The position numbers were made by a program, and so were the translations under genes. A DNA stretch of 12,373 nt from Thermoleophilia bacterium (lineage in GTDB: Bacteria; Actinomycetota; Thermoleophilia; Gaiellales; SKUG01). The notes below the pieces were generated by a model. The model was given only the letters and a program-made list of their open reading frames with translations, ran no database searches and was not told the origin of the DNA. Shown in pieces: positions 1 to 7,406 of the stretch (position 1 is the stretch's first letter; each line of letters starts with the position of its first letter). The stretch is from assembly GCA_025964455.1 (NCBI GenBank), contig JAOPYU010000045.1, positions 1-12,373 on the forward strand, written 5' to 3'.

Positions 1-141
1 GAGGGCGCGGGAGCAGGAAACGCGGCGAATTCGCCCGGAGGGACGACCTTCGGATACGACTGGCAGGTGAGCGTACCCGTGGCGCAGACACCCGGGTCGT
101 ACTCGGGTACCGTTTCGTACACGGCGATTCCGGCGGTCTGA
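1..141 (+). CDS. C-terminal fragment of a probable exported/surface protein (5' end outside window)
   Basis: Frame 1 is open from the first base to a TGA at 139-141 and encodes the last 46 residues of a protein whose start lies upstream. The visible part is rich in Gly, Ala, Ser, Thr and Val, has no Lys or Arg, and ends in an alternating pattern (YDWQVSVPVAQTPGSYSGTV, then SYTAIPAV). Alternating hydrophobic/polar residues with a PGSYSGTVSYTA-like close are common at the end of beta-sandwich domains of secreted actinobacterial proteins, so an extracellular or cell-surface protein is inferred. The family cannot be named from this fragment. The stop codon lies 22 bases before the valS ATG, on the same strand. 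The valS -10-like box lies in that gap, so the two genes are probably transcribed separately. Confidence 0.65.
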   Translation, partial: EGAGAGNAANSPGGTTFGYDWQVSVPVAQTPGSYSGTVSYTAIPAV

Positions 142-151
142 CGCACCCGGA

Positions 152-157
152 TAGGAT
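152..157 (+). promoter_or_regulatory. -10-like box for leaderless valS transcript
   Basis: TAGGAT fits the actinobacterial TANNNT -10 consensus and ends six bases before the valS ATG at 164. Transcription usually starts about seven bases after the -10 hexamer, so the mRNA would begin at or next to the A of the start codon. No Shine-Dalgarno sequence precedes the ATG, which agrees with leaderless initiation. I see no convincing -35 element. Confidence 0.45.
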
Positions 158-163
158 GCGTGC

Positions 164-2851
164 ATGACAGACGCATCCTCGACCACCACGTCCGATCCCA
201 CCACGACCGACGCTCCCGCGACTCGCTACGTGCCGGGCGAGGTCGAGACGAAGTGGATCGACCAGTGGGATGCGGCAGGCACCTTCCACGCCGATGTCGA
301 TGACGCCCGCGAGGCGTACACCATCGTCGTGCCGCCGCCGAACGTCACCGGCGCGCTCCACATGGGCCACGCGCTCAACGGCAGCGTGCAGGACTCGCTG
401 ATCCGCTGGAAGCGCATGCAGGGCTTCAACGCGCTGTGGATTCCGGGCACCGACCACGCGGGGATCGCCACGCAGGCCGTCGTCGAGAAGGAGCTGCGCA
501 AGGAAGGCACCTCGCGACACGAGCTCGGCCGCGACGCCTTCCTCGAGCGCGTGCAGGCGTGGAAGGACGAGTACGGCGCGACGATCCTCGGGCAGTTCAA
601 GCGATTGGGCTCGTCGATGGACTTCCGGCGCACGCGATTCACGATGGACGACGCCTACCACGACGCCGTCCTCGAGGCGTTCGTGCGCCTGTATGCGACT
701 GGTCACGTGTACCGCGCGCATCGCCTGGTAAACTGGGATGCCGGCTCGATGAGCGCCATCTCCGACCTCGAGATCGAGCAGAAGGACCTGGTCGACGAGC
801 TGTACGACATCGCCTATCCGCTGGCCGATGGCAGCGGCGAGATCGTCGTCGCCACCGTGCGCCCCGAGACCCTCGTCGCGGACGTCGCCGTCGCGGTCCA
901 TCCGGAGGACGACCGCTACCGCGACATGATCGGCACGCAGGTCCGACTGCCGCTCACCGATCGCACCATCCCCGTGATCGCCGACGAGTACGTCGACCGC
1001 GAGTTCGGCACCGGCGCCCTCAAGATCACGCCCGGCCACGACCCGAACGACTTCGAGATCGGCGAGCGCCACGGCCTCGAGCAGCTGAGCGCGATCAACT
1101 TCGATCGCACGATGACCGACCTCGCGGGTGAGTTCCAGGGCCTCGACGCCGACGACGCGCGCACGCAGATGGTCGCGCGACTCGACGAGGAGGGGCTGCT
1201 GCGCGGCCGGCAGGACTACCGCCACAACGTGCCGCACTCCTCGCGCTCGGGCGTGCGCATCGAGCCGCTCATGTCGCTGCAGTGGTTCGCGGACATGCGC
1301 GAGCTCGCCGCGCCCGTGATCGACTGGGTCAAGGACGGCACCGTCCGCTTCATCCCGGACGGCTCCAAGAGCATCTTCTTCGGTTGGATGGAGGACCTCA
1401 AGCCCTGGTGCCTGTCGCGCCAGCTGTGGTGGGGCCACCAGCTGCCGGTCTGGTACTGCACGGCCAACGAGGACCACGTGCACGTGTCAGCCGACGGACC
1501 GGGTGACATTGCCTGCCCCGAGTGCGGCAACGCCGAGTGGCGCCGCGACGAGGACGTGCTCGACACGTGGTTCAGCAGCGGCATGTGGGACCACGCCACG
1601 CTCGGCTGGCCGAACCAGACCGCCGACCTGGAGCACTTCCACCCGACCGGGGTGCTGTGCACCGCGCGCGACATCATCAACCTGTGGGTCGCCCGCATGA
1701 TGATGTTCTCCAACGCGCACCTGGGCGAGATCCCGTTCCGTGACGTGTACATCCACTCGACGATCCAGGCGCCGGACGGCCGTCGCATGAGCAAGTCGCT
1801 CGGCACCGGCATCGACCCGCTCGACCTGATCGCCCAGTACGGCGCCGACGCCACGCGCTACGGCCTGCTCGACATGAGCTCGACGCAGGACGTGCGTTTC
1901 AACGAGGGGCGCATCAAGGAGGGCAACCAGCTCGCCAACAAGCTGTGGAACGCGGTGCGCCTGCTCAAGGTGCTCGGCGACCCCGAGGCGCTCGCCCACG
2001 AGGGCTTCGACCCGACCGCCGTCGCGCGGCTCGAGGACCGCTGGATCCTGGCGCGGCTCGACCGCGTGCTGCGCGAGGTGCACCGCGCGCTCGGCGCATA
2101 TGAGTTCGCCCTCGCCGTGAAGGCGATGTACGCCTTCGTCTGGAACGAGCTGTGCGACTGGTACCTGGAGAGCGTGAAGGAGCGGCTGCGCTCCGACGAC
2201 GAGGAGGAGCGCGCCGCGGCGACGCGCATGCTCGCCTTCGTCATCGATCGCACGATCCGGATGCTGCACCCCGTGATGCCGCACCTGACCGAGGAACTCG
2301 CGGTGCAGGTCTGGCCCGAGGGCATCGACGGCGGCCGCTTCGTGGCGCGCGCACCGTGGCACGACCACGCGATCCCCGAGGCCGACCGCGCCGCGTTCGC
2401 CCCGGTCGAGCGCCGCTATGCGCAGGTGCAGTCGCTGGTCACGCGGCTGCGCGGGCTTGCGCAGGCGGGCGACGTGCGTGGCGCGTGGAGCGTGGGCTTC
2501 GGCGACCTGCCCGTGGATGCGCGCGACCTGGTCGAACGGCTCGTGCCTGGCGGCGCGCTCAAGTCGCTCGTGGAGGAGGAGGACGCCACACCGGCCGCGG
2601 ATGACGTGTCCGTGCTCGTGAGCGAGGACGACCTGGCGATGACCGTGCGCGTGCCCGTCTCCGTGAAGACGCGCCTCGAGGCGGATCTCAAGACCGCCCG
2701 CGGCGAGGTCAAGCGTGCCGAGGGCAAGCTCGCCAACGAGAAGTTCACGGCGCGTGCACCGCAGGAGCTCGTCGACGAGGAGCGCGCCAAGGTGGAGCGC
2801 TTCACGCGCGAGGCCGGCCAGCTCGAGGCAGTGCTCGCCCAGCTCGCCTGA
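164..2851 (+). CDS. valS: Valine--tRNA ligase (ValRS), class I
   Basis: Attaches valine to tRNA-Val using ATP, in the cytoplasm, and hydrolyses mischarged Thr-tRNA-Val in its editing domain. At 895 residues it has the usual ValRS length. The class I HIGH signature is HMGH at 66-69, within PPPNVTGALHMGH. The CP1 editing domain spans about 190-360 and includes TVRPETL (231-237) and TPGHDPNDFEIG (289-300). KPWCLSRQLWWGH (413-425) and DTWFSSGMW (467-475) are ValRS/IleRS family blocks. The KMSKS loop is RMSKS at 541-545. A CPEC knuckle lies at 451-454. The tRNA-binding helical domain follows, and the last 65 or so residues form the ValRS-specific C-terminal coiled coil. The first 20 residues are a Ser/Thr/Asp/Ala-rich extension with no conserved motif. 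The start is the first ATG after the TAGGAT box. folC, often found next to valS in related operons, is absent here. Confidence 0.98.
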   Translation: MTDASSTTTSDPTTTDAPATRYVPGEVETKWIDQWDAAGTFHADVDDAREAYTIVVPPPNVTGALHMGHALNGSVQDSLIRWKRMQGFNALWIPGTDHAGIATQAVVEKELRKEGTSRHELGRDAFLERVQAWKDEYGATILGQFKRLGSSMDFRRTRFTMDDAYHDAVLEAFVRLYATGHVYRAHRLVNWDAGSMSAISDLEIEQKDLVDELYDIAYPLADGSGEIVVATVRPETLVADVAVAVHPEDDRYRDMIGTQVRLPLTDRTIPVIADEYVDREFGTGALKITPGHDPNDFEIGERHGLEQLSAINFDRTMTDLAGEFQGLDADDARTQMVARLDEEGLLRGRQDYRHNVPHSSRSGVRIEPLMSLQWFADMRELAAPVIDWVKDGTVRFIPDGSKSIFFGWMEDLKPWCLSRQLWWGHQLPVWYCTANEDHVHVSADGPGDIACPECGNAEWRRDEDVLDTWFSSGMWDHATLGWPNQTADLEHFHPTGVLCTARDIINLWVARMMMFSNAHLGEIPFRDVYIHSTIQAPDGRRMSKSLGTGIDPLDLIAQYGADATRYGLLDMSSTQDVRFNEGRIKEGNQLANKLWNAVRLLKVLGDPEALAHEGFDPTAVARLEDRWILARLDRVLREVHRALGAYEFALAVKAMYAFVWNELCDWYLESVKERLRSDDEEERAAATRMLAFVIDRTIRMLHPVMPHLTEELAVQVWPEGIDGGRFVARAPWHDHAIPEADRAAFAPVERRYAQVQSLVTRLRGLAQAGDVRGAWSVGFGDLPVDARDLVERLVPGGALKSLVEEEDATPAADDVSVLVSEDDLAMTVRVPVSVKTRLEADLKTARGEVKRAEGKLANEKFTARAPQELVDEERAKVERFTREAGQLEAVLAQLA

Positions 2852-2853
2852 GC

Positions 2854-2913
2854 CCCATGATTTTGGTGACGTTGGCCGCACCGGAGCCGGTCAACGTCAC
2901 CGAAATCTGTGGG
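2854..2913. repeat. 60-bp imperfect palindrome (long hairpin) after valS
   Basis: The left arm GATTTTGGTGACGTTG (2859-2874) and the right arm CAACGTCACCGAAATC (2892-2907) are reverse complements except for one T/G position, which becomes a G-U pair in RNA. That gives 16 continuous base pairs. Outside a small internal loop, CCCA (2854-2857) pairs with TGGG (2910-2913). Inside, ACCG (2880-2883) can pair with CGGT (2888-2891). It begins two bases after the valS stop and lacks the downstream T-run of a classical intrinsic terminator. The arms are less GC-rich than their surroundings. It could be a U-less terminator, a 3' mRNA stabiliser, a dispersed palindromic repeat or a paired operator. Confidence 0.75.
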
Positions 2914-2983
2914 AGCGTGTCGTCGAGCGTCGAGATGATCGACGCGATGCGCCGATGGATCTGCGAGACTCTGCAGCGAACTG

Positions 2984-3130
2984 ATGTCCGGCGCTCCCCG
3001 CACCAGCCAGACCGGTCGCCGCGAGCGACCCAGCGCGTTCCGCCTCGTGCTCCGCACGATCGTCGTGAGCGCGGTGGTCCTCGTCGCCGGTTACGTGACG
3101 GGGCTCGTGGCAGGGCACGAACTGCTGTAA
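2984..3130 (+). CDS. Small single-pass membrane protein (hypothetical, 48 aa)
   Basis: ATG at 2984 to TAA at 3128-3130 encodes 48 residues. The first 24 are polar and basic (MSGAPRTSQTGRRERPSAFR onward). They are followed by one hydrophobic helix of about 20 residues (TIVVSAVVLVAGYVTGLVAG, 25-44) and a four-residue tail. The positive-inside rule predicts a cytoplasmic N-terminus. Codon third positions are mostly G/C and the stop lies 15 bases before the ATG of the zinc-ribbon gene, both consistent with a real upstream cistron. Against it, no good Shine-Dalgarno sequence or -10 box precedes the ATG. I recognise no family. Small membrane proteins of this kind are often missed by annotation, so it is listed as plausible rather than certain. 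Confidence 0.5.
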   Translation: MSGAPRTSQTGRRERPSAFRLVLRTIVVSAVVLVAGYVTGLVAGHELL

Positions 3131-3145
3131 CTACCTGGAGTTGGC

Positions 3146-3799
3146 ATGGACCTCGGCGCGATCCTCGACCTGGCACGGAGCATGGGCCTCATCCTCGGCC
3201 TGGCCTTCTACGTGGCCATCGTGATCTGGACCTACAAGGACGCGCGCAAGCGCACCGACGACCCGATCATGGTCGCGACCTTCACGGCGATATCGATGCT
3301 GCCCGTGTTCGGCGTCCTCATCTACATGCTCGTGCGACCGAGCGAGTACATCGCCGACGTGCGCGAGCGTGAGCTCGAGATCCGTGCGCTCGAGCGCCAG
3401 CTCGGCCGCCAGGAGCGCTGCCCCTACTGCAAGAGCCACATCGAGGGCGAGTACCTCTCGTGCCCGGTCTGCACCACCAAGCTGCGCCAGAGCTGCACTG
3501 GCTGCGAGAAGCCGCTCGATCCGCGCTGGGTCATGTGCCCATTCTGCGAGACCGAGGTTCCCGGCAAGGCCGGTCGCGCCGCTGCTCCGTCGAGCGGAGG
3601 AGCTGCACGCCGTGCGCCCGCCGTGTCGCGCGAGCGCGAGACCACGCCGCCGCGCCGCGACGCCGCCGTCAAGGAGCGCTCCAGCCGCACCGAGCGCGAG
3701 ACGCGCGCGAGCCGCTCCAAGGGCAGCACCGCCAGCTCGACCGAGCAGACGGCAGTCACCAAGAAGCCGAGCGACATCGAGACCGAGCCGTTCGTCTGA
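3146..3799 (+). CDS. Membrane-anchored double zinc-ribbon protein
   Basis: A 217-residue protein of unknown function. Two hydrophobic segments (about 14-30 and 41-63) make an N-terminal hairpin membrane anchor. A short charged helix rich in Glu and Arg (about 71-91) follows. Four CxxC knuckles come next: CPYC 92-95, CPVC 106-109, CTGC 117-120 and CPFC 131-134. Their pairing is the signature of a double zinc ribbon, which would bind two Zn ions. Residues 135-217 are low-complexity, rich in Arg, Ser, Ala, Thr and Glu, and probably disordered. GGAG at 3137-3140, five bases before the ATG, supports this start. Such proteins usually act through protein or nucleic-acid contacts at the membrane, but no specific role can be read from this one. 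It follows the small membrane ORF closely (15 bases) and may be co-transcribed with it. Confidence 0.85.
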   Translation: MDLGAILDLARSMGLILGLAFYVAIVIWTYKDARKRTDDPIMVATFTAISMLPVFGVLIYMLVRPSEYIADVRERELEIRALERQLGRQERCPYCKSHIEGEYLSCPVCTTKLRQSCTGCEKPLDPRWVMCPFCETEVPGKAGRAAAPSSGGAARRAPAVSRERETTPPRRDAAVKERSSRTERETRASRSKGSTASSTEQTAVTKKPSDIETEPFV

Positions 3800-3813
3800 G
3801 CGGTCGGAACAGG

Positions 3814-3819
3814 TAGTCT
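3814..3819 (+). promoter_or_regulatory. -10-like box upstream of ndk
   Basis: TAGTCT fits TANNNT and lies just after the zinc-ribbon gene's stop codon. Its expected transcription start, about 3825-3827, coincides with the first base of the hairpin at 3826-3851. ndk would then have its own promoter and a leader of roughly 70 nucleotides. No clear -35 element is visible. Confidence 0.35.
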
Positions 3820-3825
3820 CCACGC

Positions 3826-3851
3826 GACGCCGCGCCCCATGGTGCGGCGTC
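3826..3851 (+). promoter_or_regulatory. Hairpin in the ndk leader (or terminator of the zinc-ribbon gene)
   Basis: GACGCCGCGCC (3826-3836) pairs with GGTGCGGCGTC (3841-3851) over 11 base pairs, with one G-U wobble and a four-base loop CCAT. The stem is very stable. Only scattered T residues follow, so it is a poor classical terminator. If transcription starts near 3826 as the TAGTCT box suggests, this stem forms the extreme 5' end of the ndk mRNA, where such structures protect against decay. Its start 27 bases after the preceding stop codon also allows a role as a U-less terminator. Confidence 0.45.
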
Positions 3852-3894
3852 CTCGTTCCCAGACAGTTTCCAGCGAGCAAGGATGAAGACGAAC

Positions 3895-4320
3895 ATGGCA
3901 GTCGAGCGAACCTTCGTGATGGTCAAGCCGGGCGGCGTCGAGCGCGGTCTCGTCGGCGAGATCGCCTCCCGCTTCGAGCGACGCGGTTACGTACTGCGCG
4001 GCCTCAAGATGGTCAAGGTCTCCACCAAGCTGGCGAAGGAGCACTACGCCGAGCACAAGGAGCGACCCTTCTTCGGCGAGCTGATCGACGGCCTCACCGC
4101 CGGCCCGGTCGCCGCGATGGTCATCGAGGGCGAGAGCGCCGTGAAGGTCGCCCGCACCATGATCGGGGCGACCAACCCGGTCGAATCCGCGCCCGGCACG
4201 ATCCGTGGCGACCTCGCGATGGACATGGGCGAGAACGTCGTCCACGGCAGCGACTCGCTCGCCTCCGCCAAGCGCGAGATCGCGCTCTGGTTCGACAAGG
4301 CCGAGGTGCTGCGCAAGTAG
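3895..4320 (+). CDS. ndk: Nucleoside diphosphate kinase
   Basis: Transfers the gamma phosphate of ATP to nucleoside diphosphates through a phosphohistidine, balancing cytoplasmic NTP and dNTP pools. At 141 residues it has the usual length. The catalytic histidine is H117 in NVVHGSDS (114-121). Conserved nucleotide-binding positions are visible: K11, Y51, R87, T93, R104 and N114. The early KPDG motif reads KPGG (11-14). The Asp is not catalytic and varies in the family. SAPGTIRGD (98-106) is typical. An in-frame ATG at 3883 would add MKTN, but it overlaps the AAGGA element at 3879-3883. The 3895 start gives the normal Ndk N-terminus ([14 protein letters not shown]) and is preferred. Spacing from AAGGA to 3895 is 11 bases, slightly long. 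The gene is convergent with the minus-strand gene ending 18 bases downstream. Confidence 0.96.
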   Translation: MAVERTFVMVKPGGVERGLVGEIASRFERRGYVLRGLKMVKVSTKLAKEHYAEHKERPFFGELIDGLTAGPVAAMVIEGESAVKVARTMIGATNPVESAPGTIRGDLAMDMGENVVHGSDSLASAKREIALWFDKAEVLRK

Positions 4321-4338
4321 CGCAGCCCCGGCGTCGTG

Positions 4339-5166
4339 TCAGCGTCGCTGGAGCGCGTCGAGCGTCAGCCCGAGGGCGACCGCGACGCGCCGGTCGAGCA
4401 GCATGGACTGGTCGGCCGACAGGTCGAGGTCGTAGCGATCGCGGAAGCCCCAGCGGCGCCGGAAGGTGCCGAGTGCCTGGCCAGCGCTCGGGGCGGCGGA
4501 GCCTGCCTCGATCGTGAAGTGGTACGGGAACAGGCTCGCGAGGTCCGAGAGACGGCGCAGCACCGCGAACACGGCGCTCGCCTCGCGTGCCACGGCGACC
4601 TGGTGCGTGCCAGAAGGGTCGTACACCGACCAGGTCGAGCGCAGCAGGCTCTTCATCTGTTCCTTCTTGAGCTGCGCGATCGGCGCGCCCGCGGCGTCGG
4701 TGACGATGTAGCGCGCACCGAAGTTCATGAGCTTCTGCGACTGGATCCCGATCGCTTCCGCGCCGCTCGGGTCGACGAAGCGGATGCGCTCCTTGAGCGT
4801 CACCATCTTGCGCTGGACCTGCGCGACGCGCGTGCCCTCGCCGTGCTTGTTCGCGGCCGGCGCCCCCGGCTGCGACGGCAGCGAGATGTTGTAGGTGCGG
4901 TCGAGGAACAGCCCCTGCTGGGCGATGATGTAGGTCGGCTGCTGCCACGCGGCACCGGCATTCGCGGCTGGCTGCTGCTGCACCGGAGCCTGCGCGACGG
5001 CAGCTGCGCCGCCACCGACGATATGCGGCGCGACCGTCGCTGCCTGCTGCTGCGACTGCATCGGCGCGACGTCACCCGTCCAGGCGGCGCCATCCCACCA
5101 TCGCCACTGGGCGGCGTTCGAGGGATCCGGATACCAACCTGCTGCGAGCTGCGGTGCATTCGTCAT
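4339..5166 (-). CDS. DUF2510 + LURP-one-related (tubby-like) domain protein
   Basis: A 275-residue two-domain protein. Residues 10-31 are a DUF2510 module (GWYPDP, then WRWWDGAAWT), a short Trp-rich domain found mainly in actinobacterial membrane or envelope proteins. Residues 37-78 are a linker rich in Gln, Ala and Pro. About 80-275 resembles the LURP-one-related/YxjI fold, a beta-barrel related to tubby C-terminal domains and phospholipid scramblases. Supporting blocks are RYIVTDAAGAPIAQLKKE (152-169), TWSVYDPSGTHQVAVARE (178-195), the barrel strand RDRYDLDLS (242-250) and the closing helix LDRRVAVALGLTLDAL (257-272). No transmembrane helix or signal peptide is seen, so it is probably cytoplasmic or peripheral. 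Lipid binding is possible by family analogy but not shown. It is convergent with ndk and divergent from maf, with 56 bases between the two start codons. No clear Shine-Dalgarno sequence precedes the ATG. Confidence 0.88.
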   Translation of the reverse strand: MTNAPQLAAGWYPDPSNAAQWRWWDGAAWTGDVAPMQSQQQAATVAPHIVGGGAAAVAQAPVQQQPAANAGAAWQQPTYIIAQQGLFLDRTYNISLPSQPGAPAANKHGEGTRVAQVQRKMVTLKERIRFVDPSGAEAIGIQSQKLMNFGARYIVTDAAGAPIAQLKKEQMKSLLRSTWSVYDPSGTHQVAVAREASAVFAVLRRLSDLASLFPYHFTIEAGSAAPSAGQALGTFRRRWGFRDRYDLDLSADQSMLLDRRVAVALGLTLDALQRR

Positions 5167-5210
5167 GCGGCACCATCGTCAGCGAGGCGAACCTTCATGA
5201 GTCGATGCTG

Positions 5211-5216
5211 CATACT
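5211..5216 (+). promoter_or_regulatory. -10-like box for leaderless maf transcript
   Basis: CATACT differs from TANNNT only in its first base. It ends six bases before the maf ATG, the same spacing as at valS. With no Shine-Dalgarno sequence before the ATG, a leaderless transcript is the simplest reading. The 56-base interval 5167-5222 must also hold the promoter of the divergent DUF2510/LOR gene, for which I find no convincing box. Confidence 0.4.
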
Positions 5217-5222
5217 CCGGGC

Positions 5223-5807
5223 ATGCCAATCCTGCTTGCTTCCGGGTCGCCCCAGCGCCGCGCCATCCTCACCCAGCTCGCGATCCCGTACCGCGTCGTG
5301 GTGCCGGACGTCGAGGAGCGCGACATGGGAGATCCGAACGAGCTCGCGCTCGAGAACGCGCGCCGCAAGGCGGATGCCGTGACCGACCAGGCCACCCCCG
5401 GGGAGCTCGTGCTCGCCTGCGACACCGTGGTCGACGTCGACGGGATCCCGTTCGGCAAGCCCAGCAACGCCGAGGAAGCCTTCACGATGCTCGCGCTCCT
5501 GCGCGGGCGCACCCACGACGTGGTCGGCGGGTTCGTGGTGGTGCACCCGGAGTCCGGCACGCGCGTGGAGCGCGCGGTGCGGACCAAGGTTCGCTTCCGC
5601 CAGTTCCCCGACGAGCTGCTGCAGCGCTACCTCGCCGGCGAGGAGTGGCGCGAACGAGCCGGCGGTTACGCGATCCAGGGCACTGGCGCCGCGATGGTCA
5701 GCGGCATCGGTGGCTGCTACCAGAACGTGGTCGGCCTGCCGGTATCGACGCTCCTCGGCGTGCTCGAGGAGACCGACGACTGGGACACGCTCGCGCGCGA
5801 GGTCTGA
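5223..5807 (+). CDS. maf: Maf-family nucleoside triphosphate pyrophosphatase
   Basis: A 194-residue house-cleaning enzyme that hydrolyses non-canonical or surplus nucleoside triphosphates to the monophosphate and pyrophosphate in the cytoplasm. The N-terminal Maf signature is LLASGSPQRRAIL (4-16), with Gln in a position more often Arg. The EERD stretch at 31-34 and ENARRKADAV (44-53) follow. The catalytic Asp is D67 in ACDTVV (65-70). FGKPSNAEEAFTML (77-90) and LRGRTHDVVGG (93-103) are typical. GGYAIQGTGA (147-156) and YQNVVGLPVSTL (166-177) complete the fold. An in-frame ATG at 5154 would add 23 residues unlike the family, so 5223 is chosen. Whether it prefers dTTP/UTP or modified GTP cannot be decided by eye. 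Maf sits beside mreBCD in many bacteria, as here. It is convergent with the small minus-strand gene, nine bases away. Confidence 0.95.
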   Translation: MPILLASGSPQRRAILTQLAIPYRVVVPDVEERDMGDPNELALENARRKADAVTDQATPGELVLACDTVVDVDGIPFGKPSNAEEAFTMLALLRGRTHDVVGGFVVVHPESGTRVERAVRTKVRFRQFPDELLQRYLAGEEWRERAGGYAIQGTGAAMVSGIGGCYQNVVGLPVSTLLGVLEETDDWDTLAREV

Positions 5808-5816
5808 CCGCCGCTG

Positions 5817-6080
5817 CTAGGAGGAACTCGAGCCTTCGTCCTCGTCCTCATCCTGGCCCGTTGCATCGGGCGTACCCGCTTCGGCGAGGCGCTCGTCGTC
5901 GAACTCCTCGTCCTCGAACGGCAGGCCGGCGGTTTTGAGCATGCGCCCGGTGCGGCCGAGCGCATCCTTGAGCCCGCTCGGGTCCAGGTGCGCGGTCACC
6001 GCGTCCGGCGGGGTCGCCGACGGCTTCGGATCGGCCATGGGGTTGATGTCGGGATCCTGGAGGGGGTCGGTCGGCTGCAT
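5817..6080 (-). CDS. Small acidic hypothetical protein (87 aa)
   Basis: An 87-residue ORF with codon third positions almost all G or C when read on the minus strand, the same bias as its neighbours, which argues for real coding. The N-terminal third is rich in Pro and Asp. The middle (DPSGLKDALGRTGRMLKTAG, 33-52) could be a short helix. From residue 55 on it is strongly acidic (EDEEFDDE near 56-63, EDEDEDEG near 76-83) and ends in four serines. No signal peptide, membrane segment or cysteine is present, so it is probably cytoplasmic and largely disordered. I recognise no family. The ATG at 6080 has no good ribosome-binding site. Met-15 (ATG at 6038) is an alternative start. It is convergent with maf and divergent from mreB. 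Confidence 0.55.
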   Translation of the reverse strand: MQPTDPLQDPDINPMADPKPSATPPDAVTAHLDPSGLKDALGRTGRMLKTAGLPFEDEEFDDERLAEAGTPDATGQDEDEDEGSSSS

Positions 6081-6162
6081 GTGAGGTACATGCCCTGCGG
6101 CGAGCGTCGGCTCACATGGCGCGGTCCATTCGGACGAGTTTGTGTGGTCCTTGGGTCACTAA

Positions 6163-7317
<1,155 letters not shown>

Positions 7318-7330
7318 AGCCACCTACTGA

Positions 7331-7348
7331 CGCACGCCTCGGCGTGCG
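7331..7348 (+). terminator. Hairpin after mreB (possible attenuator/terminator or processing site)
   Basis: CGCACGCC (7331-7338) and GGCGTGCG (7341-7348) are perfect reverse complements, giving a seven-pair stem with a CTCG loop. It begins 14 bases after the mreB stop. No T-run follows, so full intrinsic termination is doubtful. Partial read-through or an RNase/stability boundary would leave mreB transcripts more abundant than mreCD-pbp2-rodA, a stoichiometry that suits a filament-forming protein. Confidence 0.35.
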
Positions 7349-7375
7349 CGTGGCATGGTGCGGCCAATGCGCGCC

Positions 7376-7406
7376 CGTCCTCGAACGACTGCGCAACTCG
7401 AGGACG
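7376..7406 (+). promoter_or_regulatory. Second hairpin in the mreB-mreC interval
   Basis: CGTCCTCGA (7376-7384) pairs perfectly with TCGAGGACG (7398-7406), nine base pairs around a 13-base loop. It lies between the first post-mreB hairpin and the candidate mreC start codons, ending 30 bases before the ATG at 7437. It could shape the mreC leader or its translation. No known riboswitch class is recognised. Confidence 0.35.

Noticed and set aside
73..110. Inverted repeat GTACCCG (73-79) / CGGGTAC (104-110) before valS
   Set aside because: It is only 7 bp, with a 24-base spacer, inside the coding end of the upstream gene. It is likely chance.
1487..2881. 464-codon minus-strand open frame opposite valS
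   Set aside because: It is antisense to conserved ValRS sequence, with a repetitive composition and no recognisable motif or ribosome-binding site.
2857..3372. 171-codon plus-strand frame beginning in the palindrome
   Set aside because: Its ATG is inside the hairpin and has no ribosome-binding site. Its second half overlaps the zinc-ribbon gene out of frame. The first residues only reflect the inverted repeat.
4321..4338. Possible bidirectional terminator between convergent ndk and the DUF2510/LOR gene
   Set aside because: The interval is only 18 bases and has no inverted repeat or T-run that I can see.
3369..4517. 382-codon plus-strand frame overlapping the zinc-ribbon gene and ndk
   Set aside because: It is an Arg/Ala/Ser-rich out-of-frame shadow covering two confident genes and part of a third.
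4336..5382. 348-codon plus-strand frame opposite the DUF2510/LOR gene
   Set aside because: The minus strand carries recognisable domains here. This frame is its complement and runs out of frame into maf.
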